DNA of 64,000 bases from Myoxocephalus aenaeus (taxonomy: Eukaryota > Chordata > Actinopteri > Perciformes > Cottidae): contig JBAMJR010000154.1 in assembly GCA_038501785.1 (NCBI GenBank), positions 2,411,001-2,475,000 on the forward strand, given 5' to 3'. The position numbers and the translations under genes are program-made. Shown piece by piece: positions 1-13,092 of this stretch. Under the pieces are notes generated by a model. That model saw only the letters and a list, made by a program, of their open reading frames with translations. It did no database searches and had not been told where the DNA came from. Each line of letters starts with the position of its first letter. Position 1 is the stretch's first letter.

Positions 1-2220
1 GGGGATTACGGCCAGGATGTGGCAACCCAGGCAGCATCTGGAGTTGAGCCCTGTGTGCCTGGAGCTCCTATGAGGGGCACTCGCACTTCCATTCATCTAG
101 TCCTTCCTTATAGTCTCATCTGTAACCCTGAGCTTCAGCTACATATATTACTCACAGACAAAAACATAAGAGGCCATTTGTAGTCTTTCATTGTTCATAC
201 CGATGTGTGACAGTGGGAGAAATATCCATGGGAGATTGGATCAGAGATAGAACGGGAAGATGAGTGAAAATGGAAGCAGGAGATCAAACAGAAGTGAGGG
301 ACAGGATGTACTGCGTTCACCATGTGTCAGTTTCTCCCCTCTCTCTCCAGGCTGTGGAGATAGCAGCGATCTGCTTCTCATTACAATATAGAAAAGGATT
401 TAGAGAGCAGCATAATGGCTGACCCTGTCACTCTGATGCCCCAAACCACCAAGAGCCTTCCTCGAACCTCCCAGCCACTCTCAAACCTCGTAAATACGAA
501 ACAGCTTTGCTCGCTCACGTCATCTTCCCGGCACCAGGCACTTCATACATCAGAGTCTGAATGGAGGCCAATAGCCTGATGTATATTCATTCATCAAAAC
601 CATGATGGCAGGCCTTCCTTGTAAGTGTTTCAAAGTTGTACAGGCTTGCCTGCGCCCTGTCACTGCCAGGCGAGCTGAGTGAAGTGCGTGTCAGGAGCCT
701 GATTTGTCAAGTCACGTTTATTTATAGAGCACATTTAAAAACAAGAAACGCTGAACAAAGTGATTTTGAAAAAGATTGAATGAGACGCAGGAATAATCAC
801 ATAAATTAGTCTTTTTCATACGACATAAATAATAAGAAGTTCATTTTAAAAAGCATAGAATGCCTTTAAAACAAATAAAAAATAAAGTAAAGTACAAACT
901 ACTGAAAACGTCAGTGTGATCATGTCTTTGGAATGATAATCAAGAGGCTAAAGAATATAGATGGATCTTTAGATGAGTTTTAAATGCATCAATGGAGGGG
1001 GGGTCTAATCGTTAGTATCAAACTATTCCTCAATTAATGGCCAACAAGTGAAAATGCTCGACAACCTTTGGTTTTTAACTGGGTGCGTGGAGTGATGAGC
1101 AGTATTATTACAGATGATTTGCGAAAGTGTTTGCTTGTGTGTGGTAAAATAAAGTCTGTTTCCCCAGAGAAATACATCTCCAGTGAATGTTCCCTAATGA
1201 GCAAAAGATCTGTGAAAAGTCCCATTGTGATAAAAGTTTCCTGTGCATTTTCACACTGGTGAGAGGAGAGGACTAACACAAAAGAAGGATGGAGATGAGA
1301 ATGAAAAGACCAAGGCATGAAAGACACATCCTGCAGAAGTTCATGAAAAGAGGAAGGAGGCAGTGATTGTTATTATTTTTTCACCCGTGTTTTTCTATCC
1401 TTTTTGGAACCTTGTATAAAGAGCTCTTTGGCACTATTTGTGGTCGTGTTCCTCCACAGCTGTTTTAGGCCACCCTTTTTTTTATCATTTTATCTAACCA
1501 GCTGTTCAGGCCGTGAGAGATTTAACTGTGATGCACACACACACATTTTCAGATACTCATGCAAGTAGTTTACACTCTAAATTTATGAGAAAATAAAACC
1601 GTTAAATGTTTTTTTTTTATAATGTCTCAAGTAAGTTATACTCCCTGAAGTAAAACTATTTAAAAAAATCTTTAATGGAGGAATGTAAATGTAAAGTGGT
1701 GTTTTATTGGACTATCAATCTCATAATTTTTCTCCATAACAAAGATTAAGGGAATGTATCTACAAAGTATATGCTGCAAGAACAACTTGATTTAAGGGGC
1801 TACTTTGATTGGTGTAGTTTGAGGGATGATTGTGCTCAGATGTCAGAGTGAATTCCTCAGTTTCCTAATGATAGAAAACGTACAATGGACACTCTGTGGT
1901 ACGAGGAAAGGGTAAAGGTAAAGGGGGCAGTTAGAACTTCAGTAAAAGGATAAAGGGAAACACAAGTGTAGTTCTTCATTAAAAAACCTTTCCTGCTGCC
2001 AATCTTAATATAACTGCCTTGAACAGTGCCTCACTTTTGCACACATGGATTCACTCTCTCACACACTCCCGTGTGCACTCACACAGGCAAAGTTCAAAAA
2101 GATGTAGGTTTCATTGAGGTATAATTGATTGGATTTTAATGTAGCCTCTGAAAGAGTGAGAGGATGGTTGATGTAAATGATTGGCCTCATTTCTCAGTTT
2201 AGCTCGCTTTCTCTTGCACT

Positions 2221-2280
<60 letters not shown>

Positions 2281-4500
2281 ACTCTCTCCTGTCTGTTTTG
2301 GCCTGGCCGGTTGTTAACCCTATGACATCTGGTGCAAACACAGGGACCCATTTACGGCCTAATCAAAACATCCAAAAGTCAACGAATAACAATCAGTCAC
2401 ATCTGGCTCAGCACGGCCAACATCAGTTTTAAGGAATAATATATTTATGTATATATTTTTTATATTTGGATTTGGAACTGCCCTTAAATAGTTTAAAAAA
2501 ATCATTGGTTTTCTTGTCAAAATCATTGGTTTTTCTTGTCAAGAGATCAATACCACGCAACATGAGGTTGCGTAATGTTGTAGACATGACGTCTAACTAT
2601 TAAGCAGCCATTGTTGTGCTAAGCTAAGTTTACAGACATCAGAGTATTAGTATAGATCTTCTCATCTAGGTGCTTTTTGTTTCAGTTTTAAAGTAGGATT
2701 AAGATAACAATTTTAATATAAAAATATCTAGGTCCACTCAACCTACAGGCTTAGCTGCACCACATTGTGTGTAGCTTTCTGTGTCACAGGACTGCTCTTC
2801 CGGTGACTCTGTTCCGTATCTGGTATGAAATGGTGCCCACTTCCTCCCATTGAACCGGACAAAAATGGCCTTTTCTGCAGCCAGGGTGGGAGAACTGGGA
2901 TGGACAATGGGAAAGCCGGATGGACAGCAGATCAGAGACTGTGGTAAAAGTCGTATATACATAAACACTCAGTGCCCCAAAACCCAGCAATACAAACATA
3001 AAGTCTATGCTTGTCTGTCTGGGTCAATGATGCATAAAGCAAACTCCAAAAACGTCACCCTGACAATATATTTATTCATTTTTCTGTGTAGAACTAGAGA
3101 TGCAAATTCTGTGTTTTAAATATAAGGATCAAGCAATTTAGTTAATATTGAGTCATACGCTTCAAAGACTTCACACTGAAATTATGATTTAACCTCACTG
3201 TCATCTACGACTTCCTTCATGTGGGAGCAGAGTGTTCAGTTCAAATGGCTCAGCACAAAATTCATTAATTAATTTAATTACTGGATAACTCACTCACTGA
3301 ATTTCTTGTGCTTTTTGACAGCAAAATAAGGAAAATATCTCAATATGCTTCAGCTGCAGGGACAGGTGATTATGAAACTGGACCCAACTGAACACAAACA
3401 AATAGTGACCTTGTGAAACCTCAGCTGTGAATTGTGCACACTGTTGAGTTTCTACATGTCACAGGCTGTGGTCTGGACATCAGTGGAAGGCCATTTCCTT
3501 AAGTGTGCGCCCCCTCCCCGATCTCATTTCCTCCATACCCAAACAAAAGCTGCTTCTCTGGGAAAAATGCTCAGCCACTTATGTTGCTGTGTAGAGCTCA
3601 AACATGCTTGCACGCAGACTCTTTTGTCGTCAGCATGTCTGTATACAAGGTACAGAGCACTTCAGCTTTAACATGATTGATTTATTCAAAATAAGCAGTA
3701 CAAAATAAGTGCACACAACCTAGCCCACCCAAACATTGAAATCAAACTTTCCTTCATGAATCAGCAAGAAATTAAGCTTTGTTGCACGTGCAGAACCAAT
3801 AGTGAGAGTCACCTTCTAGCTGATTAGTTCCCCCCCCCCCCCCCCCCCAGCATGTTTAAATGGACTGAAGCTGGAAACTCTGAGGGGAAAGACACATGGT
3901 GTTTTTCCCAGAGGCCATGCAAATCTGAGGGGTCAGAACACCATTGTAGAGGACAATGCATGGCAGGGGAGCAACCAGGCACTATACAACGAGTCAAATG
4001 CAGAATTTGTGCAAATTACTAAAACGTATAGAGTAGGGTTTAATTTACGCAACATGAGGTTAAGAGCTGGTACACAGCTTAAAGCAAATACTACATATGG
4101 TATTGTGGTCAACTGATGACTTTAAGGTGGTATAGTCAACAAATTAGAAAATTGTTAACAGATTAATTAAATATAAAACTTTGAGTCAGAATAGAGAAAG
4201 AGTTTTGTTTTTGCTTAGAAGATTCCAGCAGGAGCGTGAGGGACATCAGAGCCCCATTTACAATTAGTTTAGAAAATGCCCATAAACACTTCTAGCTGCC
4301 AGAGTAACATTTACTGTGTCACCATTAAAGCTGACAACCGAGTGGTGAATCACTTTGCAGGACATAAAACTGGCACTCAGTCCTTCTTGAAATCAGATAG
4401 TCTTTCTTGAATCTGCCACTTGTACGTGCTATAAACCCAGACATCATATTTTAGTCATGACATTGTAGCAAAAACTCATGCAAGAGGTCAACATAATTAA
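1..4500. other. Intergenic region left of the quinone reductase array
   Basis: I recognise no gene here. Open frames are short and resemble no family I know. It holds a (TC)n tract at about 2226-2280 and a poly-C run at about 3831-3848. Around 710-780 is a stretch starting CACGTTTATTTATAGAGCAC that resembles the tail of common fish interspersed repeats. From about 4370 to 4500 the sequence matches the DNA just beyond the 3' ends of the quinone reductase copies near 14.2 kb and 22.7 kb, so the duplicated unit begins about here. Confidence 0.6.
2226..2283. repeat. (TC)n microsatellite
   Basis: Nearly pure TC dinucleotide repeat seen directly, decaying into CACTCACTCTC at its right end. Open frames across it are repeat-encoded Ser-Leu runs and not genes. 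Confidence 0.9.
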
Positions 4501-4547
4501 AGTCAGCTTTTATTTTTCCATCATAAACAAAAGACACCCCACTGTCT

Positions 4548-5997
4548 TTAGACTCCAGCTTTCATCTGGTTGTTGGGCGGGAGCGCCTTTCCCAGGTGGA
4601 TCCCAACAGTCAGCCCATACTCCTTGGTAGCGTGTCTCTCATGGACCTCAGGCTTCAGCTGGAAACCCTTCTCCCCATCAAAGCAGTCAGAGGGAGTGAA
4701 GGAAAGGGGTTTTTCTTTCAGGACGCCTTGCAGTCGGGTACTCCAGCCCTCCAACATGGCGCTGCGAGCCTCAGAGGGAACGTGAGACGGCGCCCAGAAG
4801 ATCTGAGGGGCCAGAACCTGGAAGCCACAGTAGTGCAGGATGCCGTTCTGGGGAGAGAAACAGTTTAAAGTCAAATGTTGTGCTTTCAACAGGTCAATCA
4901 AAAATGTATCCTCCAGAGCCAGTTCTGCATTAGTCCCTTCTAGACAACAGTAGGAACCTAACAAACTCTGAAGATGCCCCATTCCCTCCTGAGAGCTGAC
5001 ATTTTCATTCTAAGCTGGTACATACATATAAATGCCAATTAACTCCCAAAGCCTACATTCTGAATCATTAATGCTTAGTTAAACAATATTATGATGCAGT
5101 ACCTGTAGTGGCCACAGTGTGACATTCATGTCTCCATTAATACCATCTGCACTAAACATGGACTCCTCAGACCCAGTGGTGAAGGACAGCATGGCTTTCT
5201 TGTCCTGTGCAGAAAGAAAGTAAAGTTGAAAAAAGTAACAAAACAGCTTTAGACTGGTAATGCAAACACTTGATTTGAGCCTTTACCTTGAAGATTCCCT
5301 GGCTGTATCTCTTCTCTTGAGTGTAGGCGTAGCCCAGTGAGAGCACCCGGTCAATCCATCCCTTCATGATTGCAGGAACAGTGAACCAGTACATGGGGAA
5401 CTGAGAAGTAGGACCAAGTGTTAGTATTGAGCATAGAGAGGCTCAACACGTACTACAGTCACCAAGCAGCTACCTGGAAGATGATGAGGTCTGCCTGAGT
5501 GAGTTTGCGTTGTTCCTCAGTGATGTCAGCACACAGCTTTCCTTCCTCCCATGCCAGTTTGGTCTCCTCTGCATAACGGAAGTGATCGGCATTCTTGACT
5601 TCTCCTGCAAAGAAAGAACACTGCATTTATATTGTGAAGTTCAATAAAAGCTAAACTTCTCAATGCCAGGGAGATATTGATATACCGGTGATGTCCTCAG
5701 CAGTTGCAGTGGCTTTAAACTTCATGGCGTACAGGTCAGATACTTCTACTGTGCAGCTCTGAGCTGCTAAAGCGTTGACAGCAGCGTCTTTGGCTGCAGC
5801 GTTGAATGAGCCAGAGCTCTGGTGGGCATACACAATCAACACTTTCTTCACAGCTAAAAGAAGAATTAGAGAACGGAGATGAGCACACATCAGAAAGATA
5901 GCACGTTAGACACTAGTACAGTTTGAGATCCAACATCACACACATACTGCTAAATCCCTCAGAAAATACAAGAACACATAGGAGATAACTCACCCAT
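4548..5997 (-). CDS. nqo1: NAD(P)H quinone dehydrogenase 1-like, array copy 1
   Basis: FAD-dependent cytosolic enzyme of the NQO family, which reduces quinones by two electrons using NAD(P)H. Six exons in transcript order: 5997-5994, 5853-5686, 5604-5474, 5400-5287, 5204-5103 and 4847-4548, all GT-AG, giving 819 nt and 272 aa. Human NQO1 is 274 aa. Visible family motifs are KKVLIVYAHQ (flavodoxin-like strand 1), SDLYAM, DLIIFQFPMYWF (strand leading into the FAD site), TTGS, NGDMN and the NQO1-type C-terminal tail, which NQO2 lacks. The charge-relay Tyr and His of human NQO1 (156 and 162 counting Met) are Phe and Asn. Exon 1 holds only ATG plus one base. A TATAAAA box lies at 6101-6095 and an AATAAA signal at 4514-4509, both on the minus strand. 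Copy-specific residues are HERHAT near the end and VLSLGY where the other copies have VLTLGY. Parts also resemble NQO2 (LAPQ, WPLQ), so the exact paralogue name is less sure than the family. Confidence 0.93.
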
Positions 5998-6094
5998 TCT
6001 GAATACTGATATCAACTGCAACTGCGGCGCTTTACAGATAGCTGGTGTGTTGACTGAGAGAGCAGATCAGTCTGGAGCAACATTCAAGATGCTG

Positions 6095-6182
6095 TTTTAT
6101 ACACCACAAGACTCGACACACAGCCTTCTCACAGGTGCTGTCAAACAGCAATCAAGGTCATTAACCAATCACCTGTTCTCTC
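6095..6182 (-). promoter_or_regulatory. Core promoter of quinone reductase copy 1 (TATA and CCAAT boxes)
   Basis: On the minus strand a TATAAAA box reads 6101 to 6095, about 100 bp before the start codon. A CCAAT-type element (GATTGGTTAATGACC on the minus strand) lies further upstream at about 6155-6170. Both are preserved in copies 2 and 5, and the TATA box is preserved in all five. Family knowledge predicts Nrf2 control through antioxidant response elements, but I see no convincing TGAYNNNGC in the proximal region. Confidence 0.6.
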
Positions 6183-6299
6183 TCAGAACTGTCATCAAAA
6201 TAGCAACATATCTTTTACTGAGCTTGGACAGCATTTTTAAATGGGGAGTGGAATTTATCACTAAAAGCCAAGAATATATAGGTTTCTATTGGTTAAACC

Positions 6300-9200
6300 A
6301 GCTACAGATTTAGCTTGTTTTAAACACAGGATGAACTTACAATAATACTCGTAGACATGCATCTTCTACTTCAAGGCAATGTGTGTTTTTCCCATTTCAG
6401 CCCAGCCAGAAAGAGAATGATTCTATGGTCTGTCAATGTCTTTGTTTTTGTGACTTTTACACAGTAACCGTGTGGATATTTGAGAGCGTGCATGTCTGTC
6501 TTTGCCTGTCTGTGTACAAGATGTTTAAAAATTGTGTGCCAGTCCTGATGTCTTCAAACCACATGAAGCACATGTGGCTCAGTGATCCTCTCACTCTACT
6601 GTTTCTGGTTTCCAGCTCTGTTATCCTTAAAATGATTCTTTCTACAGAAAAAGTTGCCTGCGGTCGAGCCCACTCACGAATGTTGCCCTGTAAAAAAAGA
6701 AAAAAAGACTCGGCCATGGACATCAAAGGCATGAGACATGAGCTGGCACACATATGGGACCAACATTTTCAGCCACTGTGAGGATGAGGGGTTAATGGAC
6801 AACTGCTACATATTAGCATATAGGTGTACATGCGTGCAAGCGTGAGTGAGCCTTATGGATACCTATTGTCAGCTAACTTTCTTCCCATTGTCTCTGGCTT
6901 ATAGAAATTTAGTTTTAAGGGGAGATAGTTGCTTGCCAAATTAGCATTTTTTTCAAATGTGACATTTTGAGGCATTCTTGTTGTTTACACGGCCATGTCA
7001 TTTTGTCTCTGTGGCCCCTATTTATTTTTACAAGTTGTACTTAATATTGAGCATCTGGCTGCATTTTATCTGTTGTGACGGGAAGGGATCATGTTTTTTG
7101 CCGGGAGGTTTGTGTTCATGGTTTGTGATGTATTGAGCAACATCACCCCAGACATATTTTCCGCAACATTGCATGAAGTAATCCCAAGTATGTTTAAACA
7201 TTTCTGCTACATGTGTGAGGTATTTAGTGTGTGGTACTGAAGGTTTGACCGAATTTAGGAGCTCCTTTACACAAAACCACAACCATGCAGCTATGGAGCA
7301 CATAGGGACATTAAAGGTAGATACCCACAGAGGCGTTTAGCTTGTTTGTAATTATGATAAATGCTTGATAATAATTTGAAAATGTAGCCTACAGTGCCAT
7401 CATATGGCCAATGTGAGACGACACTGTTATTTGATCCTTTACTACTGTATTTGGCCAAACTTTAAAAATAATGCTTATATTTACTGCACCGTAGAATATG
7501 TTGCAACAGTATGCAGATGCTACGAAAGTAAAATAATACATTATTTAATTTAACATTGAAAGGGCATGAACAGAATACTGAACTTGAAGTGCAGTGTTTG
7601 GTTGACCTTCAATATGTCACTGTAAAGAGGCAAAGTGGTGATGGGGTGAATGCTGAGTGCCTTTTTGCCTCTCTGCTGTGGAGCCTGTTGAAAGTCAATC
7701 CATTTTCCTACTTAAGTATAAAGAATTTGTCTTTCTACTTTTTACCACTGGATGTTGACAGTGCCTATTATCTTTTCCAGTAAATAGATTGTTTGTATGC
7801 CGTTCATGGTTTAATCACAGTTTGTGAATATCTGCCAGAGCTTGGGGGGGAAAGTGAGTAATCACTATCCAGATGGTGAGTCATGAATTGTGGCTGTTTA
7901 TTGGCAGGACAGAATCATTGTAAAGCATGCAAACTGCAGCCTTTAACAGATTAATGTCACTGATCTAATCACTCGAATGACCAAAAGTAAACAGAGCACC
8001 AGGATTTACCAGGATTCTCGTAGTGCACGCTCAGCACTGCTGCCTGACAGGGTTACACATTAAAAGTCATTCAAGTGGTTCATCAGCTGGAGGAAGGTCT
8101 TGCAGAGACCTCCAATAGTTTCTTTGAAATACATACCAGACACTTCATCTGAATAACTAACACAACCCAGTGATCAAACACACAGAAATGATCAGCTATT
8201 ATCAGAAATTATAATGATAAAAGCAGATCCTAAATAAAATATAACTCTCCCTGAATCAATTTTCAACGTTACCACCAACCCTGAAGCCGAGAGATATCAC
8301 CTGAAACTCAGAACTTGTACTGTCCGCTCAACAACCGTTGATGGTGAGTTCATCGTCACAAGTTAAATTGTGTGTGACTGAGATTGAATTACAAAGAAAT
8401 AACTCCTGTGAAATAACCTTTCTTTAGTGAAGTGGTCCTACAGTATGTACTAGTCCACCAGAGAGCAGCATACACCAATAAGTGCCACGTTGTATCACCT
8501 GCAGACAGGAAACCACTATTTCTCATGACATCGGCATGGTAGCAGGTGCGCCATTGTTCGGTGTTTATATCAAGTTTTCAATTTGAATGTGAAATAGAAG
8601 TTTGTGATTCTCAGTAATACAGTACGAGTGGAAGTAGACAATGTGTGACTTATAATTGGATCACAGTCCCTGCCAGGAGAGGAACGTTATGTTGCTGTAA
8701 CTTCAGGTTTCGTGTGAGACTTTGAAATGTGAAACTGGTGATTAAAGGTTCAAACAAGTGTCTGTCACTTCAAAAGAACATTGAATGTAATGAATCATTT
8801 GCCACATTTAATTGTTTCTTTCCATATCAAGGGATTCAACAATGAAAGCCTCAAGAGAGGAAAGTGCAATATAGACTTTGTGGTGGAATTATTGGTAACT
8901 ACTATTCACAAGCTTCGGATGAGATGTTTAGAATAGAGAGTGAGTATACGGGAGGAAGGAAAGATGACTTCATTGTATTATGGCAATTGTGGAGAGATTC
9001 ACAAGTTGAAGGTTACAGAAGACAGATAAGAAAGTGTGCTTGTTAAAGAAATATAGGTGTAACTTTGAAGTTGGAAACCAGATGGGGGGGGGGGGGGGGG
9101 GGGGGTGAAAAAGGAATGTGTTAATAAGGGAATGCCCATAAATCATGCAATTTCTCGGGAAGTTTACAGATAATGAGTAAAACAGAGATGCTCAAGTAGT

Positions 9201-10810
9201 TTCAGGAAATAGGAGCCTCACAAAGGTTCTTGCCATGCATAAGCACAACATAATTATATTGAATATAATATATGATATTCAAACCTGCAACAATTATAAC
9301 TGCAGTATTTCTTCCACTACAACTTTCTCTCACTTTAAGTTCCTCACACATTTGGATTAATGTTAGCGTTTCACAATACTTTCCTTATTGCTGTGTATGC
9401 TTTGAGGTCAGCGGCTAAACCATTTTCATAAAATGATATTACCATACATATTGCATCTGGCCTGACTTGTGACCAGGAATATTCATCAGTTTGCATTCCT
9501 GGCTGTTTATATACAGCAGACCAATAAACTTCAGTTCAGTTATAAAGAGGTCTGCTGTTGCTGACACCTGTGACTGTGGGTTTCCTGGCAACAGATGGTC
9601 CCAAAATAAGGAGAGATGCACACCTATTCTACGACAAAACAGAAAAGGAAACACAGCGGAATAGACACTGACAAGTCAAAAGAAAGAATCATATTTTGGT
9701 CTGACTTTGTGTCCTCCTCTTCATAATTTTTTATATTTTTTCCACTTTTTAGTATTCATTCCATTTGAAATGCTCCCTGGCATTGAAGTTTTGGTGTTTT
9801 GTCAAGGGCAACATGTGTATGCTATGCTAACTGCTATACAGTCAAAATTAAATAAATAAGCAACACATTTTTGAATCCCATAATCTTAACGCTCACCTTT
9901 TCGTCTCTTCTGTCCTCGTCGGGATAATGCGTCACTTATTATATTTGGTCAGCCAAGTAGGGATTCCTGAGCCAATGCCCCTGAAGGCAGCGTGGTGAAG
10001 TGATGTTCACTGTACTGTGAAAGTGTCTAGCAGCAAAACACTGAGTTGCATTGTTAATAGAGTGGATGACAGACCAACCTTGTGCATATCTATGTAATGT
10101 CACAGCAGAGGCATGCACCGAGATAAGAGTCACTGTGTCCAGAGTAAATTCTCTGACTGAATGAAAGTCTCCCTCTTCATCAATAACATGTCTTACGCTC
10201 TCCACTGTCCATCAAATGCCCCTGAGGAGTTAGAAACAGGTGTCCTCTGTGAAATGGCAGAAGGATGCAACACTTAAATTTTAACTCAGACATTTCTCTG
10301 CTATTCTCTGGTGTGAAACAAATCCATCTACTCTGGTTTTCTGTTTAAGCTTCTCTACTATCAATTATACTTCGTAAATGGTCTAAATACTGCCTCATCT
10401 TGCTCCTCTGGGAAGTTCTTCCTATTACTTTTCAGTTGGGAATGTTGTTCCCAGGCCTGAAAACAGAACAGAAGTGCCAATATTTGTGTTACGTTGTTTG
10501 CCTAACATTCACAGAAATGTGCGCAGCGTTGCTTTCCTATCAGTCACAGAACATTAGGACAGTTTTTCTCCTAACTTTCAGTGTTTAACATATGGAGCCC
10601 AGTTAACCGGATGTCTCCTTTACCTGGGGTGAAGGGAGGATGGCTGGCGTTGGTGGGGCTGATGCAGCATTTGGGAGGGGCATAACCAGTGGGGACAGTA
10701 ATTATGGTGTTATTTCTGACAGTGTACGAGGAAACATATTTCACCATCGCCACAGGGGTGAAGGCCCATTGGTGATTTATTCACAATTACCATGTTCATA
10801 ATGGTTAGCG
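6300..10810. other. Intergenic DNA upstream of copy 1, duplicated in part near copy 5
   Basis: I find no gene. Segments at about 7650-8095 and 9770-10475 match 24637-25080 and 25110-25850 near copy 5 at high identity, so they are paralogous flanks. The stretch between them (8100-9765) is absent from the copy 5 flank. The part at 7497-7640 also matches 16135-16200 and 16517-16600. A pure poly-G run lies at 9084-9105. Confidence 0.7.
9084..9105. repeat. Poly-G homopolymer (22 bases)
   Basis: Uninterrupted G run seen directly. Its length in the assembly may be unreliable, and such tracts can form G-quadruplexes. Confidence 0.9.
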
Positions 10811-11238
10811 CCAGTGGTGTATAGTAACGAAGTAGAAATACTTCGTTACTGTACTTAAGTAGTTTTTTGGGATATATGTACTCTACTTTACTATTTATAT
10901 TTCGGTTTACTTTTACTTTTACTTCACTACATTTTGCAAAGAAAACTGATACTTTTACTCCGATACATTTCCCATGAAACCTTCGTTACTCGCTACAAAA
11001 TCAAATCTATCTTTAGAAAGAAAAAAAAAACACATCCGGGACTGTGGTGGAACACAGACTCCACGAAGCAGATTTTGCGAATCACAATATTCTGCATTTT
11101 CCCTCTGAATCCTCTAGTCCAGCGCTCCCAAACCTTTATGTGCGACACCTGACGTGTGTTCGTTATGTCCAGTCTACTGACTCTACTGCTAACTAAACCT
11201 TTAGTCCAGTCTACTGCTTAACTTATAAACCGCTGCAC

Positions 11239-13092
11239 CAGGGGCGTCGTTAGGCCTGTTTTAGGGGGGCTGAAGCCCCCCCAAAATGTCCTTCAGCCCC
11301 CCCAAATAATTTGGCTTGAAAAAGAAAAATAATTTTTTTTTTATTTTATTTATTTATTTTGGTGATGTCATTAAATGAAATCATTGTTTCTCACATGGAC
11401 AAGTTATTTATAACTCTAACATTCTACATATGTGAGTGCGTTTTGGTTTGTATGTTTTCTCCCCCTTCAAATTACAATCCAATAGCCTATCATCATACTT
11501 AACTTTAGGGCACTAGGACCTTGGGGAGGCTGCTGCGCTGGCTTTCTCACTCTGCCAAGTAATGTCTCTCATCAACCACAGCAGGATTACAAAGTAAACT
11601 CAAAGTTTAGCTCAAAGTAAACTACACCAAGGAGTTTAGCTCACAGTAAATGATGCACGGAGGGAATGTAACTACAGGTAGTTACAGAATTCAATTCAAT
11701 TCATTTTATATAGCCCAACATCACAAATGCAAGTTTGCCTTGATTATAGTGAATGTGTTGGGTGCCTTCCATTTCAGCCCATCATACAATATTTATTATT
11801 TGATAATCAAGATGTACTTGAAATGTTTTTATTTGAATTTTTGTCATTCATGTTTTTTCTCTCTATTGAATGCTATATTAGACACTGAACTAGTTCATCT
11901 TTATCTCAGTGATAGTGTCCAAATGAGCGTAAAATATCACTGGTTTGTAAAACACGGACAACAAAATAGATGTAAATGTTGATAAAAAAATCGTATTCCC
12001 TTCTGCTCAAAATAAAACAAGTAAACGACTCAAAAGTTGACACTGTCAGGTCCATTCTCCATCCATTGGATTTGGGAGTGACACGGATATGAAAGCTAGT
12101 TTATCCGTCTTTCCTTTACAAGCAGGAAAATTATTTCTCTCTCGTTATTTGAGAAAAGTTCATATTTGTGTTCAATACGACCCTGACATTCTGTCTCTTC
12201 TGTTATCATATACTAATGAATGCAAGCAAAACTACAGAGCAAAATCACACTCTTTCTGATTGAACCAATCTATGAACTGTCGGAAACAATGGACATGTAG
12301 GCCCAATCCCAATCTCCACCCTAAACCCTCAAACCCTGAACCCTCAGGCACTCACTGACGTCAGCTGCTAAGTGGCTGAGTGTGAGAGGCTGTGAGGGCT
12401 TGAACTGGTGTGCATATGAATGGGACAGCACTTTGCTGCAACATCACATGACCACGTACAAAAATATTGTGTACAATTGTGTATTTATTTTATACTTTTT
12501 AGTCACTGATTTGAACGTCAACCTCACGACGTAAGTCATTTTAAATGATCTATTTACTCGTTTTGTCAAAACGAAATGTTTGAATGTAAAAAAAAATATT
12601 TATATATATATTTTTTGCTTGCTTTCCTCTGATTTCATGTGTTTTTATGTTCCATCTTTAATCCGTAATGTTGTAGTGTATTTCATCGGGCTGAACGCCC
12701 ACGTGTCTCTTTGTTTACCCTTTTTTTTTTTTTTTTTACGTCTTCATGCTTCCATTGTGAACTGCGTGTTTAGCGTCACATTGCTATGAACTGTGGGTAA
12801 TTCCCTTAGGCAAAGTCAGCATCTAATGCTGACTTACGGAAAGGGCTCAAAATGTCTGCCAGAGAGCCCTCAAACACTCTACGTTGTGACAATGGGACAC
12901 CCCTAAACCCTCACGGACTTCGCGGGAGCGCGCCTCAAAGTCTGTGAGTCCGTAAGGGGACTGGCCCGTAATGTAATGTAATATCCGCGGCCCCAAATGG
13001 ACCCCAAAAAGAAGCCGCGCGCTGCGCGCGCACACATGCCAGTTCTCTAGGGGCTAAGCCCCCCCTTTCTGTGAATCCTAGAAACGGCCCTG
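11239..13092. mobile_element. Second hAT-like element nested inside the first
   Basis: Left end CAGGGGCGTCGTTAGG pairs with the inverted right end CCTAGAAACGGCCCTG. Both ends carry a GGGGGGCT(G/T)A(A/G)GCCCC motif just inside. The flanking 8-mers CGCTGCAC (11231-11238) and CACTGCAC (13093-13100) differ at one base, consistent with an aged 8-bp hAT target duplication. It contains no recognisable transposase and itself hosts a further repeat at about 12300-12860. Confidence 0.75.
12300..12860. repeat. Interspersed repeat, second copy inverted at 21.6-22.1 kb
   Basis: Starts GGCCCAATCCCAATCTCC and includes the segment with TGTTCCATCTTTAATCCG. The reverse complement of most of it recurs at about 21608-22089. 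In this copy a short hairpin, GTCAGCATCTAATGCTGAC, is present that is missing from the other. The family name is unknown to me and the right boundary is approximate. Confidence 0.7.

Noticed and set aside
5994..6200. Antioxidant response element in the quinone reductase promoters
   Set aside because: Expected from family biology, but I found no clean TGAYNNNGC in the proximal regions. The nearest matches have wrong spacing.
6383..6781. 132-codon plus-strand frame upstream of copy 1
   Set aside because: No known motif, low-complexity stretches, and absent from the equivalent flank of copy 5.
9939..10205. 88-codon minus-strand frame that is also open in the duplicate at 25282-25548
   Set aside because: The two copies differ at five bases and every change alters the amino acid, so there is no sign of protein selection. 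I recognise no domain. Shared openness is explained by recent duplication.
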